From: Monomorium pharaonis
Lineage: Eukaryota; Arthropoda; Insecta; Hymenoptera; Formicidae
Assembly (NCBI RefSeq): GCF_013373865.1
Contig: NC_050467.1
Coordinates: 24,946,996 to 25,010,995, forward strand
Reading direction: 5' to 3'
Length of the DNA stretch: 64,000 nucleotides
Shown here in pieces: positions 48,201 to 61,129 of this stretch. The notes beneath the pieces are model-generated. The model ran no database searches. It had not been told where the DNA came from and saw only the letters and a list, made by a program, of their open reading frames with translations. Made by a program: the position numbers and the translations under genes. Position 1 is the first letter of the stretch. Each line of letters starts with the position of its first letter.

Positions 48201-49430
48201 CGGCAAAAATCGGAAGAAATTCACGCGCAAGAAATTCCGCGGGTGATAAACGGCAACGAGTCGGTGAGACGAGTGTGATCTCGATGCGCATACAGTAAAA
48301 CGCAATGCTGGGGATGATGCACACGCGCACGAGCGCATGTCTGATCGTGACATAAGAGGGTTCGTTTCCCCGGGGGAGCTATCGAAGAACGCCGCCGTCG
48401 TCGTCGTCGTCTTCTCTTTCCGATCTTCAGCCTTCTCTTCGCGCCTCTCGCCGCCCCATCGTTTCGCGCCGCGATTCTCACTTTCTCGAGAGGCTGACGC
48501 CAGAAGTGTCGATCCTTGTCGCTGGCGATCTTCGATCCTTCCCTCCTCTTTGGCACCACCAGTTTCGGATAACGAAAGCGACGAAGGTCAACGACACGGA
48601 GGTGGAAACGCGATTCTCCTTCTGAATGCTGTGTGTCACGGCGGTCCTTTTCTCGACGATTCAGCTAGTCGCCTCTCGCGCTTCCCGACAAAACGACAAA
48701 GCGGCTCTCCCGGTGCCGGGCGTCTCGTATTGCCGAATCGTCGCCGGAATTGCGCGGGGATATTGCTTCTCTAGAATTCATAAGGTTGCCGAGATACAAT
48801 CTCGGCCGAGGCGCTTCGCGAAGGTGCTTGCGCGACGTAAGGTGAAGCAAGTACGAACGCAAGTTGGTGACTACTACAATCATTCGTGGCGAGATTTGCA
48901 ATCAACCGTGCAATCAACTCCTTTCGTCAATTTCTTCTTTCAACCTTTACGGCGAAACGAATATCCAAACGAACGATCTCCGTTTTCAGAGAGAGACTAA
49001 TAATTGTGACGTCCGGTCCCAGTCCTCCGTTGTTTCTCGCGCACTTCCGGCCGCGACGGATTTACGGCGTGGCCGTACGCTCGTTTCGTGTCGTTAGCCG
49101 AAGGGTCGCGCGGATAAATGGCGTACCGCCCTGATGAAAAAGTTTCGTCGTCCCTCCTCGCACGCAGGGGAGGCGGGAGAAAAGAAGGGCCGAGCAATAA
49201 ATGAGTTTACTCTGTTCGCCTCGTTGTGTTCCGAGCTCGTAATAGCGCGCTTATCATGATAATCGGACGATCGCCAGATGGTGGCCCCTTAATTTTTTGG
49301 CCAAAAGTGGAAAGATGTTCACGTCGGCGAATGTTCATTTCTTGCAAAAAAATAATTAGTAGGATAATTATCGCGATTTCTGGCGCTTTTTTCAATGGTA
49401 ATATTAGAGTAAAAGTATAAGAGTGTTATA
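48201..49430. other. CpG-rich block, no gene recognised
   Basis: Contains a (GTC)n triplet run at about 48394-48412 and many frames open on both strands (48221-48559 minus, 48337-48774 plus, 48626-49000 plus). Translations are Arg/Ser-rich with no domain. No splice-bounded segment stands out. Confidence 0.45.
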
Positions 49431-51330
49431 TATGAAACGATTTTAATATTTTACTTTGAAAGCGCTTTGTATATAGTATTCGTTTTTAATCTGGAAACAT
49501 ATATCTGACAGAACGAATTAAACGTTGCCGTTGTCTTTACTAAAGATTATTTAAACTTTAAATTTCTTTTGTGTCTCCGTTTGAAAAGATATTCATTTTT
49601 TGTTTTACACGTGCATTTGAATTTCCGCGCACGAAACGTATTATGGTATAATTCTACAGTACATTAACGTTTTCTTACTCTATAATTATCTCAATCCCCC
49701 TTTTGACGGAAGTCAGCTAAAGTCATCTCGTGTGATAGTCATCTTCCTCGTATCCTTATCAAGAGCTATTTGCAATGTAATTACATGGGGCGTACGTAGC
49801 GCGTCCTGGATTTTCCGCGCTTCCTTTTATCTACGAATCCTTTGAGAAATTTGAGTTTGATATTTCTTTAGGAAATCATTCAAGCGCAGTAATCTCTCGA
49901 TTATAAATAATTGAAAATACGTAATTTTCATAATCCGAAAAAAGAAATAACAAATCCTTTTTGATATAATTTCAAACTTGAATAGCACCTACATGATTTT
50001 CTTTTCTTCGTTTTTTTTTTTTATAAACGAAGAATAATTATTCGATTTGCAGCGTAACTGAAGTGCAAGTTTATAAAAAAGTATTCTTTGATATTTGATG
50101 TGTATACAAAGTGTATCGATTGTAACATTAATCGGACATGTACGTGAAGATTCGAAGGCTCTTCGATAGGGAGCTATCAGCGTTAAAGCGTTATTGCGAG
50201 GAACGCCAGGTAACGGTTAGTCAAGCGTGAGGATCGTTTGCAGTATCGATAAACAGTTAACAGATGCGAGAGACGATTTACAAATAGCTCATATTGATTT
50301 GTGCCCGTGCACACCATCGTGTACGCCGCGTATCGTGAGAATGCATCGACGAGGTAATTAATAAAAGTGTATTCATGAGGTTAATTAACTGAAACGGGCG
50401 GGGCAGAAACACGGTACTTTTTTTTACAGTAAAATTCAAAGTTACACAACTTTTTAAATCAGTAATAAGTCAATTGAGAAACTCGTATGTGTGTGTGTAT
50501 GCTAGAGAAGATTTTAATTTGCATATTTTAATGATAGAGAAAGCGAAATCTCTTGAGAGTCAGAAATTAACGGGAAAGGGAAACATTGCCTTAATTGCGC
50601 TTTTAGCAACAGGCTATTCAATTATCGTTAAACCCACGCGATAATTAATGCATAACACCGTGCATGTTCTGTTTGGACTTTTTATGAACGTACGATGAAA
50701 CTTTAGCTCGATAAATCCAACGGTCGGATCGAACGCGCTCTCGCGAAGTGCTCTTTCGAGGTAAAACCTTTGTGCCATTAACATCGGGCCCCGTGTCACG
50801 GGCGATCCGCTTTGCATACTACGAGAGCCACCCCCCCGAATTTCACGATGGCGAAGCCCGAGGGTCGCATGGCGTGACTTCTCCTGATCGCGACCGATTC
50901 AATTTGCCGTCCGGAGATGATCGATCGGCGCGGAATTGCCTATTCGGATGCAAAAGTAGTCCTAAGCCCCGGTAGCATAGAAATTGCGGCGGATTTAAAA
51001 AAGAAAATTTGAAAGAACGAGAAGAACCTGGCGCATATGTTGCCCTACGAAGCGATATTTGCATTAAATATACGATTATCCCCATGCCCGATATATCGTA
51101 AAATAACAGACGTTGCTGCATAATGATAGAGAAGAGAATCTTGAAATGGAGAAAAATAAAGTTCACGATAAAATAATAATAATTTTGATCGCTGTAGAAT
51201 TTTTCTAAAAACAAATAATAAAAATTTGACAACATAGCAAAGTAACGCAGCGCCTTCGTGTTGTATCAATTTTTACAGTTCCATTAAATTTCAAATTTTC
51301 CTCCGTATTACTCAATTTTTCACGTAAAAG
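49431..51330. other. AT-rich DNA with one CpG-rich patch, no gene recognised
   Basis: 49431-50130 and 51000-51330 are AT-rich. 50140-50360 and 50670-50990 are balanced. No repeat element or gene resolved. Confidence 0.5.
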
Positions 51331-53000
51331 TTTACTCGCGATCAGCCTGCGCTGCTACGCCTACGTAGCTCGCGTTACCTAGAATTTCAGCCAGAGAAGC
51401 GATGACGAACGGAAAAACAAGACGCTCCCGCGGGGCGGTTTATCGACGTAAATGGAATTAACCGCTTAGAACTTTGCGCTTAAACAAACCAACCGACGGG
51501 ATCGACAAACAATTTTGCCTAAATGAAACTAACTTGTTTGGACGGACCGCGCGAGAGTGGAGCTGTGCAGCCGCGGAAGATGAGCGCGGTATCTCCTCGC
51601 GAGCGAACGGAAAAGCGCGTTCGCGGGGTTTCTTGCCAGTGGAGGAACGGGGGAAAAGCGAAGAAGTAAGGAGAAAGGGAGAAGAGCGGCAAAAGAGGAA
51701 AAGCCCTACTAATTCCTCGGTAGCCACTAACGACGAAGGAGCGTCGGGCTAGAACGGGGTCGGGCAGCCCTCTCTCGTGATGCCTGGCACTTTTTATCCA
51801 CCGTGTAATCGACTCTACTGCTCTCGATCCACTTCTCCTTTTGTACACGATGCCCGAGACTCTACGAGTTTAGAAACGTTGCTTTCCAGCGAGCCGGAGA
51901 GAGAAATCCTGCTAATTCAATCGATAATTGTCTGAGACCCGCACACTCTCGGACGCGCGCTAAACCACCGCTAATTCCTTAAGGCGAACGTTACGGAAGT
52001 TCCTTTTTTTTTTTCCTCCCAAGCGCGACGTTCGTTCGACGTACCTAAAAAGTACTTGTCAGTTTCCGAGGAAAAGCGCGAAGTTGAATTGTATACTCAC
52101 TTGGATTACTCAAATATTGCGAAATACTCTCCTTTCACGTTTGCAACACTTTTGTCAAGAGAGATTTCTTTCATCAAGAGATATTTCTTTGGATATTGAA
52201 TCAGAAATATGGAACGACCTCATAAAAATACGGTTTGTAATATTCCGATTTGTATATTACCGGAAAAATGTGATAAGGATTGGCAGCTTTAGATCAACCA
52301 TCACGACATAAGCATTCGGGGATCACGGATGCCAGATAGAATCGCTTTAAATCGGTTCAGCGGAGCAGAGATATGAAATTCTCGAGACAGTTGGGAATCA
52401 ATGGAAACGACTTCACAAGGTTATTTTCTAAATCGTCTTCTCCCTATGGAAGATTATATTTTAAAATATTTTTATCTTCTGCTTCCGGGGGAATAATCGC
52501 GTGCAAGAGAAGTTCTACGGGACAGCATAAAAAATTTTCCCTCGGCGAGAAAATGAAACAAGAAAGGTATTCTACGAGCGCGTTAAAATACGCTACAACC
52601 CATTCTTATGTGCGAGGTTTGTGAGATATGAGAATCTGCCAGTGACACTTTCCATCAATTTATTATTAATCCGAGATTGCGAGAAATCGGATTGCATCGC
52701 GGCAAAAAGATCAATTCCCACCCAATTTTCTCGCAAGCTAAAAATGAAATTTGCAGCGGTTTAAATAATTCAAGTGGCCACCGAGGCCACGTAATTATCT
52801 CGAACCGGCCTTGACGTTTGACTTTCATCCGTGATGATGGACGCGCGAGCTTCACCTTTGAGAATAACTCCGTTTGTCTTTTTTTACACCAGACACGAGA
52901 AAAAGAAAGAGCGATCGCATCTCTCGTGCCTCACCTATTTTCAAAATTGCGAAATGAAAATAGACGAGTCTCTTAACGATTGAAAACGTAAATTCTTGTC
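51331..53000. other. Mixed DNA, no gene recognised
   Basis: 51540-51720 is purine-rich on the plus strand, giving Arg/Glu/Lys-rich frames. 52370-52620 has an 83-codon frame with no family. A perfect small hairpin GTGGCC-ACCGA-GGCCAC lies at 52774-52790. Otherwise nothing. Confidence 0.45.
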
Positions 53001-53225
53001 GTGCAACGGATTCTCTCTAAACCTCTCGTTGAACTTTTCGTTTCAATCTATTACTCTCTCTCTTCCTCTCTCTTTTGCTTTCGCACTCGTGTCGGTGCTT
53101 TGAACGAGCATCGATCTTTTGAAATTCCCCTGGAAAATCGACGTCATACGTCGGTGTCGAAGGACAAACATATCGACGCTCGGGAATCGGGCGAAAAGGT
53201 CAGAAGGTTGCAGAACAACATGGCG

Positions 53226-53230
<5 letters not shown>

Positions 53231-53276
<46 letters not shown>

Positions 53277-53287
53277 TGTGTGTGTGT
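53231..53287 (+). repeat. Compound (AG)n (TG)n microsatellite
   Basis: AG dinucleotides for about 44 bp (53231-53274) followed by TG for about 13 bp. This is the cause of Arg-Glu and Ser-Leu repeat frames at 53119-53412. Confidence 0.9.
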
Positions 53288-53489
53288 ATGGTTGCCCACA
53301 CTGGAGCGACGTGAGTTATTGCCAGGATCGGGACCCAAAAATAATTCAACGTAGCCGAGAAGCAGTTGTAAAAAGAAAATTAAAGCGGCAAACAAATATT
53401 TTTCGCTTGTAAATAATAGCGATTCCGCAGACGCGTTTCCATGTATACTGATTTATCGAGTCGGAGTGCCTGTCATTAGAATTGAGTTG

Positions 53490-54310
53490 TGGGACATCCT
53501 GTGTGCAACGTGCATCGCTTTTTAAAGATCGGTGCCGCTATAGATATTGACGACCCTTCATGCCAAACCTGGGCGCACAGAGTGGTTGAGAACTTTTCAA
53601 CCCCCAACAGACAGAAAGAGAGAGGAAGAGTCAGTCACGCGTGCCTCTTCTCGCCGACCGAACGTGCGCCGGACGGGGATGAATTTATCGGCGCTACGGA
53701 AGACGAATGGCCGGGCGCGCACGTCGAATGAAACAAGAACGACACCTCGGCTGATAGGCGCGTCGAGCGCGCCCAAGTTTTGCCCTCGAAAAGTTTCAAC
53801 CTTTATACCCAGCCGCATAACGACCGCCGGCAGTCGTGGGCGGGCGACCGGGCGAAAAAAAATTGTAAGCGCCCCCGAGGGTGCCGCCGTGGCGGCCCCG
53901 AACTCCCCGATCGCATTACCATGCCGAATTCGCATATCGATGCGCATACGAATAGGAATTTCCGCGGAGAATACCTGCTGTGCCGCGCGTCTCCCGCCCT
54001 CTCATCTAATGCATGGCCACGCACGATCAGGGAACGCGCAACACCGGCCTTCTCAAATATACAAGAGCGGGATACCTATAAACCACAGGCCGCCCCAGGT
54101 TTTCAATTGCTTCATTCGTGCTTTTACGACCGGCCCACCGGCTGACCGACCGGACGATTCCCCATTTCGCATCGCACGTATATATCCGTCCAGCGATCCT
54201 CCTCGTGTGTGAAAATGTATTTTTCCCTCCCGATCTTCCGCAGTACGCGTTACACGATCGTAAATGCAGCAACGAATGCTCGATGAAAGCACGTTGTTAG
54301 ATAATTCCTC
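53490..54310. other. CpG-rich block with the longest open frame of the window, judged non-coding
   Basis: A 221-codon plus frame (53547-54212) begins with TTG. Two other plus frames (53489-53731 and 53780-54145) and several minus frames overlap it. Composition is Arg/Pro/Ser/Thr-rich and no domain is recognised. A frame of this length is unremarkable where TAA/TAG/TGA are rare. Confidence 0.45.
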
Positions 54311-57090
54311 GGTGCTGAATGAAAATATCGCTCTCGTGGATTGATTTTCCGCATATTAATTAAGATGGGAATTCTAAACCGGGAAGATAAATCTCCGATG
54401 AGGCCCGATAAATCACTTTAATAGCTGACAAGAATGATTAAGTTTAACAATTCGGTCGTTATTCGATACAATTTCTGTACTGTGAGTCAAGTTCTAGTTC
54501 AAGTTTAGCACAGCTTTTGTTATTGTAAATTTTCATAGTTTGAAAAATTATACCTTAAGATTCTTTTTACATAAAAAAAATTTTTTTAACTTTTTAGTTT
54601 GTGAGTGAATTTTCATCATCCAGAGTAGTATTAAAGTTAGAAAAATATGAGTGGCACGCGACGATTAAGTACAGTGATTAAACACAGTTATATGCTTGTG
54701 AGAAAAATCTTTGTACCAGTTTATCGCATTTTGAAAAATCGCGACACCCTCTACCATTCGACCTGAGATAGCATATTTTCCCCTCAGTATGTTCAATATG
54801 TTCGCGACGCCACGTCCACATAGTTCGCACGGTTCGTCACGTTCCTCAGCGCGAACCAACGAACGTAGCGATGTCGCGAAAGGCGACGGTTTTCAATTCC
54901 ATCCTGCCCGCTCTTATGACTGACAGGTATTTACCGCATAACCGGCTGCTACCTACAGGATGCGGCGTCAGGTGGAATCGCAAAAGCAACCGTCGCAAAA
55001 CTATATCGACCGCTGTGTCTGTCTTTCTCTCTCTCTCTCTGTCTCTCTCTGGATGCGCCCTCGAGAAGGTATCGTCTCTACTCTCTCACTCTTTCTCGAA
55101 TCCGACCGGTAGAAAGAGCTGGGAATAAAGCACCGTGAGTGTGTATTCGCACAAAAGTTGGTCCAGATAGTGGAATTAAAACACCCCGCGGGCTTGCGAA
55201 TTTTCAGCTGTTTCGACCGTTCCGCTTGTTTGAAACTCACAGATTTCGCTCGCTCGCTCAGCCGGCGCATCGACTTCTAAATAACGACCGTGAAACGTAA
55301 ACGTTCTATCGCGTGTGCAACGTAATACCGGAGTGTCACGCCGATTTCGTGAAATCTGTTGTTGACACCGCATAGCGTGCGTGTCCCATCGGTAGATTTT
55401 CCGCGCGACACAATATTATTAACAAAGCGTCCGAAAAAAGAGAAATATATGTATGTACATAGAAATCCCCCACACGCGAACCAATAATTTTTTAACGGAG
55501 AGGAAGAGAGCTTTTTTTACCAGACCGATTCGTGTCATGGAGAGTGGTAACATTTGCGAGAAAACTAATACTAATCTCTTTGTTTGGCGAAAAATTTTTC
55601 GTCGCCTAAACGAGTAAAAAATTAATGTTAATATTTTCGTCAAACATAAAAAATCCGCATGCATCTCCCTGAGTCGCATGTAAAAATAAATCACAAGACA
55701 ATCATTTTGATTAAATTTCCGATCGGTCGATGTAAATTGACGACAGATTGCAAGTGGAAATCCGATCCTGAGGATTTCGAAATACAGAAAAAAAAAAGAT
55801 CGGGCTCTTCTTAGTTTTATTAATTATTAAAAACGGGCGATTTACAATTTTAATTTTAATCTTGACTTTGTATTGGCATGGTGTCATTGTATCAGGTAAA
55901 CGAATAAAGTCTCGGCTTGGGGACCAAGCATCGTTCGAGGTACGCGTGGGTTTCTTCTTCGATCTCGCGTCGATTTTCTCTCAGCCGCGGTATATGATTT
56001 CCATGGAGAAGCGCCGGGGGTGGAGACCGAGTGTCGTGTGATACTCGACTCGGTAAAGCCAGTACGGGCGGATTAAACGAGAAGCTCGGAGAGAAACTCC
56101 TCGCCCGTCCCTTGGATCTCTGTCCATGGAAAATGCATTCCGACTGCATTATTCCCCTTCCCCTCCCGCGCGCGCGGGCGTGCTCTCGCGCGAGGAGCCG
56201 TCTAAACTCCTCGTTTGTTTCTTTCTTCAGAGAGCGAGCGGATAGAAGTTTGAAGCCGTTCGGCAGCCGAAGGGAAATAATACTTATGAAAGTAGTTTGA
56301 GAACTCGTACCCTCCTTATTTGCAAGTAGGTGTGCGGCAAGAAACTGTTCCGCGCAAGCGAGGCAGATAGTTGGCTTATCCATATCAATGCTAGCAAACT
56401 CACGCCCTCCCAATGGAATACTCGCTTCGTCGCGTCTAATTCTTGTCGGCAATTTTTATCAGCCAATAGATAACACTCAATGAACTCCATTAATACCCTA
56501 CCTATTATATAAAAAGATTGTATTGCATTAAAAATTATATTGTATTGTCTGTTAAGAATCGATATATCTATACGATAATAAATGTGTCTGGAAAACGAAA
56601 CGTGAGAAAAGGAAATAAACGGGAATCGACGACGTTTCCTTTCGCTTTACGTATGCCGAATTTACGGCGACCAGAAAGTACCGTCGCGGGAAAGTAATTT
56701 GCGAAAACAAATTTCGGTATATAAGGTAGGCAGGTAAAGCGGCCGAGTGCCGAGTGAACAAAAAAAAAAAGGAAAGGAGAGAGGAAAAAAAAAGGGGAAC
56801 CGGGAGGAAAATCTCCGATGCCGTATCGCGGCGGGCTCACGGGCATCCATTTTAAGTTTCGGCCCGGTACACCGCAATCTTCATGGAAAACTTCCGCGAG
56901 GAGGAGACGAAAGAAACGCGAGCGAGCGAACGAACGAGCGAGCGAGTGCACCGGCCGAACTCCCTCGCAAACAGAATAAAGTTTCGGTCTCCGGCGACTC
57001 GGAGCGGCGCGGAAAGCGGCAGTGTGGTGTGGTGCAGCCGAGATTGCCGGTTACAGGAAAGCGGGTCCGAAAGAAATATAAAATACTGTC
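54311..57090. other. Mixed DNA with CpG-rich and purine-rich blocks, no gene recognised
   Basis: 54311-54660 is AT-rich. 55022-55050 is a CT repeat. 55900-56440 is CpG-rich, with a 186-codon minus frame (55892-56452) of unrecognised sequence. 56745-56815 is an A/G-rich tract. 56880-57060 is CpG-rich and open on both strands because of GAGC/GCGA repeats. Confidence 0.45.
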
Positions 57091-57096
57091 CCCGCT

Positions 57097-57108
57097 CTTT
57101 CTTTCTTT

Positions 57109-57142
<34 letters not shown>

Positions 57143-57148
57143 TTCTCT
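57097..57148 (+). repeat. (CTTT)n (CT)n compound microsatellite
   Basis: CTTT units to about 57114, then CT dinucleotides with two interruptions. Confidence 0.85.
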
Positions 57149-57720
57149 GTTCGCAGTCTGCTGTTCTGACACGGCCATTTCATTTTACTCGTAGCACGAA
57201 CCGCCGCGCCGGTCCAATATACTACCGGATCGGTCCCGTCGGTTCGCATGTTAGAGCGATCTTTCATAAATTTCATCTCCTCAAGTCGTCGATAAGACGG
57301 CGCATGAGAGATTTTCCCTGTAATTGCTTCCATCACCTCGCGTCGTGTCGTCTCCGTTTCCCCCATCGGAATTTTAGAGAAAGTGTAACTTCTCGACTTC
57401 CTTGTTTATAATTATCTCTAATTCACATTCGTAGCTTTCATACATTTTCGCGCGAAGGAATCAATGATAGTGTAATGATATATTCGGAATATTTAAGGAT
57501 ATAAATATCTCACTGTCTCGAATAAACAGATCGGTCGAACGGATCAGAATTTTCGTTTGATTGATTCCTGCACGGCGGTCGTACCGCACGAATTTAGACA
57601 AATTGAACGACGGGTAATCACGTAGGGACGTAAATATGGCATGTCCCTTCTCCCCCTTCCCTGCGCTCCGGTTAGGTCCTGGAATAGAATCGGTAAGGCT
57701 TAATTCCATTCACGCGTTAC

Positions 57721-57794
57721 GATGCGGTATACCAGAGCACCGCAAGCCGTCCGATTGGCTTGTGAGCGCATTACCGCACGCGGCATACCGCATC
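57721..57794. repeat. Inverted repeat with a TACCGCA motif cluster
   Basis: GATGCGGTAT (57721-57730) and ATACCGCATC (57785-57794) are exact reverse complements 54 bp apart. Inside are a smaller stem (CAAGCC/GGCTTG around 57743-57762) and extra copies of ACCGCA near 57739 and 57773. TGCGGT at the left can also pair with ACCGCA at 57739, so two alternative folds exist. TACCGCA also occurs just upstream near 57583. Either a structured RNA or a multi-site binding element is possible. Confidence 0.4.
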
Positions 57795-59095
57795 ATCGGT
57801 TCGCGCGGATAAAACCGGATAACACTCGCGCTGCAAACTAAAACGTATGCTCGCGGAACAAAGTCGTATCGGACCGACATAAATAACAGATTTCCAAATG
57901 GTAAGACATAATTACGTTACTCTCCGCAAGACTCACGAAGAAATAAAGTGTGAGCAGCAATGAAAATCGCTGGACCAGTGTAAAAAATTAAACATTCGCG
58001 TGATTTCCGCACATCGAAATTGTTTTCTAATATTTTTTTTTCATTCAATAATCCAGTATTAGTCACGCGGAAAGAAAGAAATTAAAATTGTCGCGGCTAG
58101 TACGAATTCGCACCGTATATTCGATTGCTTTGTCGAAATTTTTTGTCTGTCAATGAGGAACTCCGAGGAGAGGGGAAAAAATCCAAATAATTCCAATTTC
58201 CTGGGAGCTGGAAATTTTCAAAGCCGCGTACAATGTGACATAAATTGATAAGAACAATCATTCGAAATCCGATGCATGAATGGGATTCAGGTAGAAACGG
58301 GACGCGAAATGGATTACTACGTTTTACCGTCCCCTATCTCGACGACAAGAGGAGATCACGAGTTACAAGGGTGAAGCCGATTAAGAGATTTTTTAGAACC
58401 TATTTGCCGGGGACTCGAGAGAGGGTTCCCTATACCGCACTTGAGCGTTTCATGATACTGAAGGATACATTCGTATTTGTCGAGAGATTCTCTCTCCCGT
58501 TATCTACGTTTTTATTTTCTTTTTTTTGCCCAAAGTCCTTTGTATCCTCTTCTCGACTGCAATCGTACTTGCGCAAACCGTACTCGACAAAGAATATATA
58601 CCCTTGTAACATTCTTATTTTATTAACTATATACACGTACTTGTGTTCTCTCTTCTGTAAATATTAACGTAAATCGACGATTTTTTCAATAAAAGCTCTC
58701 TCGATTATTTTAGGTATACAACGAACATACATCATATGTGTTACAAAAACCATTATTAATTTTAGAAATATGTAATTAAGAAATTGTATGGAACGCAATA
58801 TCGATGAAAATGCAAGATAATTGTTATATATAAAAATCAAATGTAATAAAAATGTCCGAGAGAAACATACGAAGAGAAAGACACGAAATATATGAGTTCT
58901 TTCGTATCGTCGGAATTCGCATTGGAAATTTCCACATTCTCGCGACATGGTCGAAAAGTAAACCTCGGGACAAAAAGAGTAGCCCGCTCGCGCTCTCTTT
59001 TAGTTCAGAGGTGGTGTTTAGAAAAATATTCCAAAACCTTTCATTGAAATTCTTGCCGAGGGGTTGGCCCGCGCAATCGGGATGACATACCAACA
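57795..59095. other. Mixed DNA, no gene recognised
   Basis: 57900-58240 is AT-rich. 58245-58667 holds a 140-codon frame (TTG start, ATG about nine codons in) with no family recognised. 58660-58850 is AT-rich. Confidence 0.45.
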
Positions 59096-59497
59096 ATGAC
59101 CGATATGGCGTTTCGTGCAAAATTAAATGACGCGACATTCCTCAGAGCTAGTTTTGGCTTTTTGTCCTCCGCCACTGTTGCCGGAGAAAATTTAACAGAT
59201 TTAAAAATTGTGTTCGGTTCTGCCCGCTGGAAAATTCAGCCGACAATGCGACGGTGCGATAGGCCGACCGACCAATCGATTTCGATTCACTCGTGCGAAA
59301 CGAAGGCTACGACTACTGCGTGTCGAACAGATGCACTCGATGAAACGTATTCGGCTGATAAAGATCGACTGTGTCACTTCGATTTATTTTACTCGCGTAT
59401 ACATTTGGTTTTAAGCGGGACGCACTGTATAACAATAGATATGCAAATAGATACGCTAACCGAAATGCGTAAAGAATACTTAAGAGTTGTTATGTGA
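59096..59497 (+). CDS. Candidate small ORF, 133 codons, unknown protein
   Basis: Starts at a true ATG with A at -3 and -1 (AACA before ATG), a favourable insect start context, and ends in TGA. The translation has a balanced composition with acidic, basic and hydrophobic residues mixed throughout. It has no long low-complexity run, one NLT glycosylation-type site and a C-terminal MQIDTLTEMRKEYL that could form a helix. There is no signal peptide or membrane segment, and no family is recognised. The surroundings are mixed, not CpG-rich, so low stop density explains it less easily than other frames here. Several frames of this length are still expected by chance in 64 kb. An obvious AATAAA soon after the stop was not seen. 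Confidence 0.12.
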   Translation: MTDMAFRAKLNDATFLRASFGFLSSATVAGENLTDLKIVFGSARWKIQPTMRRCDRPTDQSISIHSCETKATTTACRTDALDETYSADKDRLCHFDLFYSRIHLVLSGTHCITIDMQIDTLTEMRKEYLRVVM

Positions 59498-60900
59498 AAA
59501 GAGAGGAAATACAAACTTGGAAACGTAAAATTCAATATCAACTTATGTACGTACAAGTACATGACAAAAATTTAACATCTTGTACGCAAATTTTGCATTT
59601 TTCTTCAAAGTAAATATATTTGAATATGTTCCCTTGTAAATTAATGTTATAAATCAAGTGGTTCATACGAGAGAAGGAAGATTACTTCAAAATGACACTT
59701 AATTAGCGAACGGTTGACTAATGCGGGAGTATAATATATCAGATATTTCATTCACTTGAATAACATGCACATTATTGCAACGCGCAATTAAATTCTACTA
59801 TGTGAACTAATTGTTAGATCCACAAATGAAATGCATTCTGTGCGAATATAATGGACGCGGACAGAACTTGCGGCCCTTTTTGCATAATAGCTCTTAATTT
59901 CGCAATTAATTCGAAGGTTTGGCGATTGATAATTTAGTACCGTGCATAACAATTGTTTATCATATTGCATTATGCGGAAATAATTTTGCAAATTAAATCA
60001 TACTTCAACTATATTGTCATGTTGATATACATAATAATCATTGTCATTATTATGACAATCGCGCATGTATCATGTAAATTCCTTTAATGAATTTGTTAAC
60101 GCGTGGAAAAAAAAGTTACGTCATTTTAACACCAACATAAAAAATTGGCATTTCCTTACAGTCTCTTTAAAAGAGGAATTGCGTGACAAATGTTTGCCAA
60201 ATATAGTAGCAATTTTTAGTCTCCGCCCATCAAAAGGAAATTTGAGCTTTATTGAACTGTGCGCTTAACGCCCGCGTTCCAGTCCATACGTTCCGCTCTT
60301 TTAAAGCATACACGAACGGAGAGAGAACTCTATTCGCGGTATGTTATGTATCTCGGCCGGGAGTATGCGAGTATACACGAGACCTTTATACACGCATACA
60401 CGTACGTAGTCGTATTCGCGATCCTCTTCCACACCTCGTTAGCGCCGGGAACAAAAGGCTGATTACCCCGGTCGTGTATTGCGGTGCAACAACGTGTGTA
60501 CACTTGACGAGCGCATCTCCCTCGCCGCTGTTTCCACCCTTCGGCCGCGGTTCGATCTACCGAATCTGAGGCAGTGTGTCAAATTTCCGGCCGACCGGAA
60601 ACATTCGCGTTTCATTCCGTGCCAGATGCAACGATCTCGCGCTCTGAATGTGCCCTGGCGTAATTACAGTGGCGACGTATTATAAAACTTCACTGTTCGC
60701 AGCTCAACGTCAAAAATCGGTCGAGCGACCAATCGACCGTTCGATCGACAATCGGGTTTAACTACTCGTCCATTTCGCAATTAAGCGGAAACTATCGAAA
60801 ATCCTTTGAAGCGGTAAATGGACGGATTTGTGACATTTTGAAGAAAAAAAAAACTATTTCTGCAGTGAAAGAGAACATGGAAGGGTGTAATAAAAGGAAA
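59498..60900. other. AT-rich then CpG-rich DNA, no gene recognised
   Basis: 59498-60230 is AT-rich. 60250-60760 is balanced, with 67-105-codon frames in several registers and no family recognised. 60720-60760 is rich in CGATCGA/GACCG words. Confidence 0.45.
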
Positions 60901-60941
60901 AATAAAGATGCAATAAATTGCGTCTTTAACGAATCTTTATT
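60901..60941. repeat. Two mutually exclusive short hairpins
   Basis: AATAAAGAT (60901-60909) is the exact reverse complement of ATCTTTATT (60933-60941). The overlapping AAAGATGCAA can instead pair with TTGCGTCTTT just downstream, with one G-U wobble. Only one can form at a time. Confidence 0.4.
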
Positions 60942-61037
60942 CGAAGCTTCATGACGTTCTGCACCTGGCGACTTAATTTGTTTCGGTATTATGTAATACA
61001 TTATGGTAACTTGTAGATGCATCTGCGACGTGATATG

Positions 61038-61125
61038 TCGGACCTCTATAGATTACAGAGGAGGCGAATACATAGCTAATGAATACTCAGGAGGTCCGAT
61101 GACCTGAATGATTCAGTATGCTTGA
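61038..61125. repeat. Nested inverted repeats
   Basis: TCGGACCTC (61038-61046) and GAGGTCCGA (61091-61099) are exact reverse complements. The right arm also takes part in a second dyad (ATACT...AGTAT with CAGG...CCTG inside) reaching about 61120. Function unknown. Confidence 0.4.
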
Positions 61126-61129
61126 GACG

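Noticed and set aside
53547..54212. Longest open frame (221 codons)
   Set aside because: Starts at TTG, overlaps several other open frames on both strands, lies in CpG-rich DNA with few stops, and shows no domain.
57015..57030. Partial resemblance to miR-34 (GGCAGTGTGGT)
   Set aside because: Only 11 bases match, and no precursor arm lies nearby.
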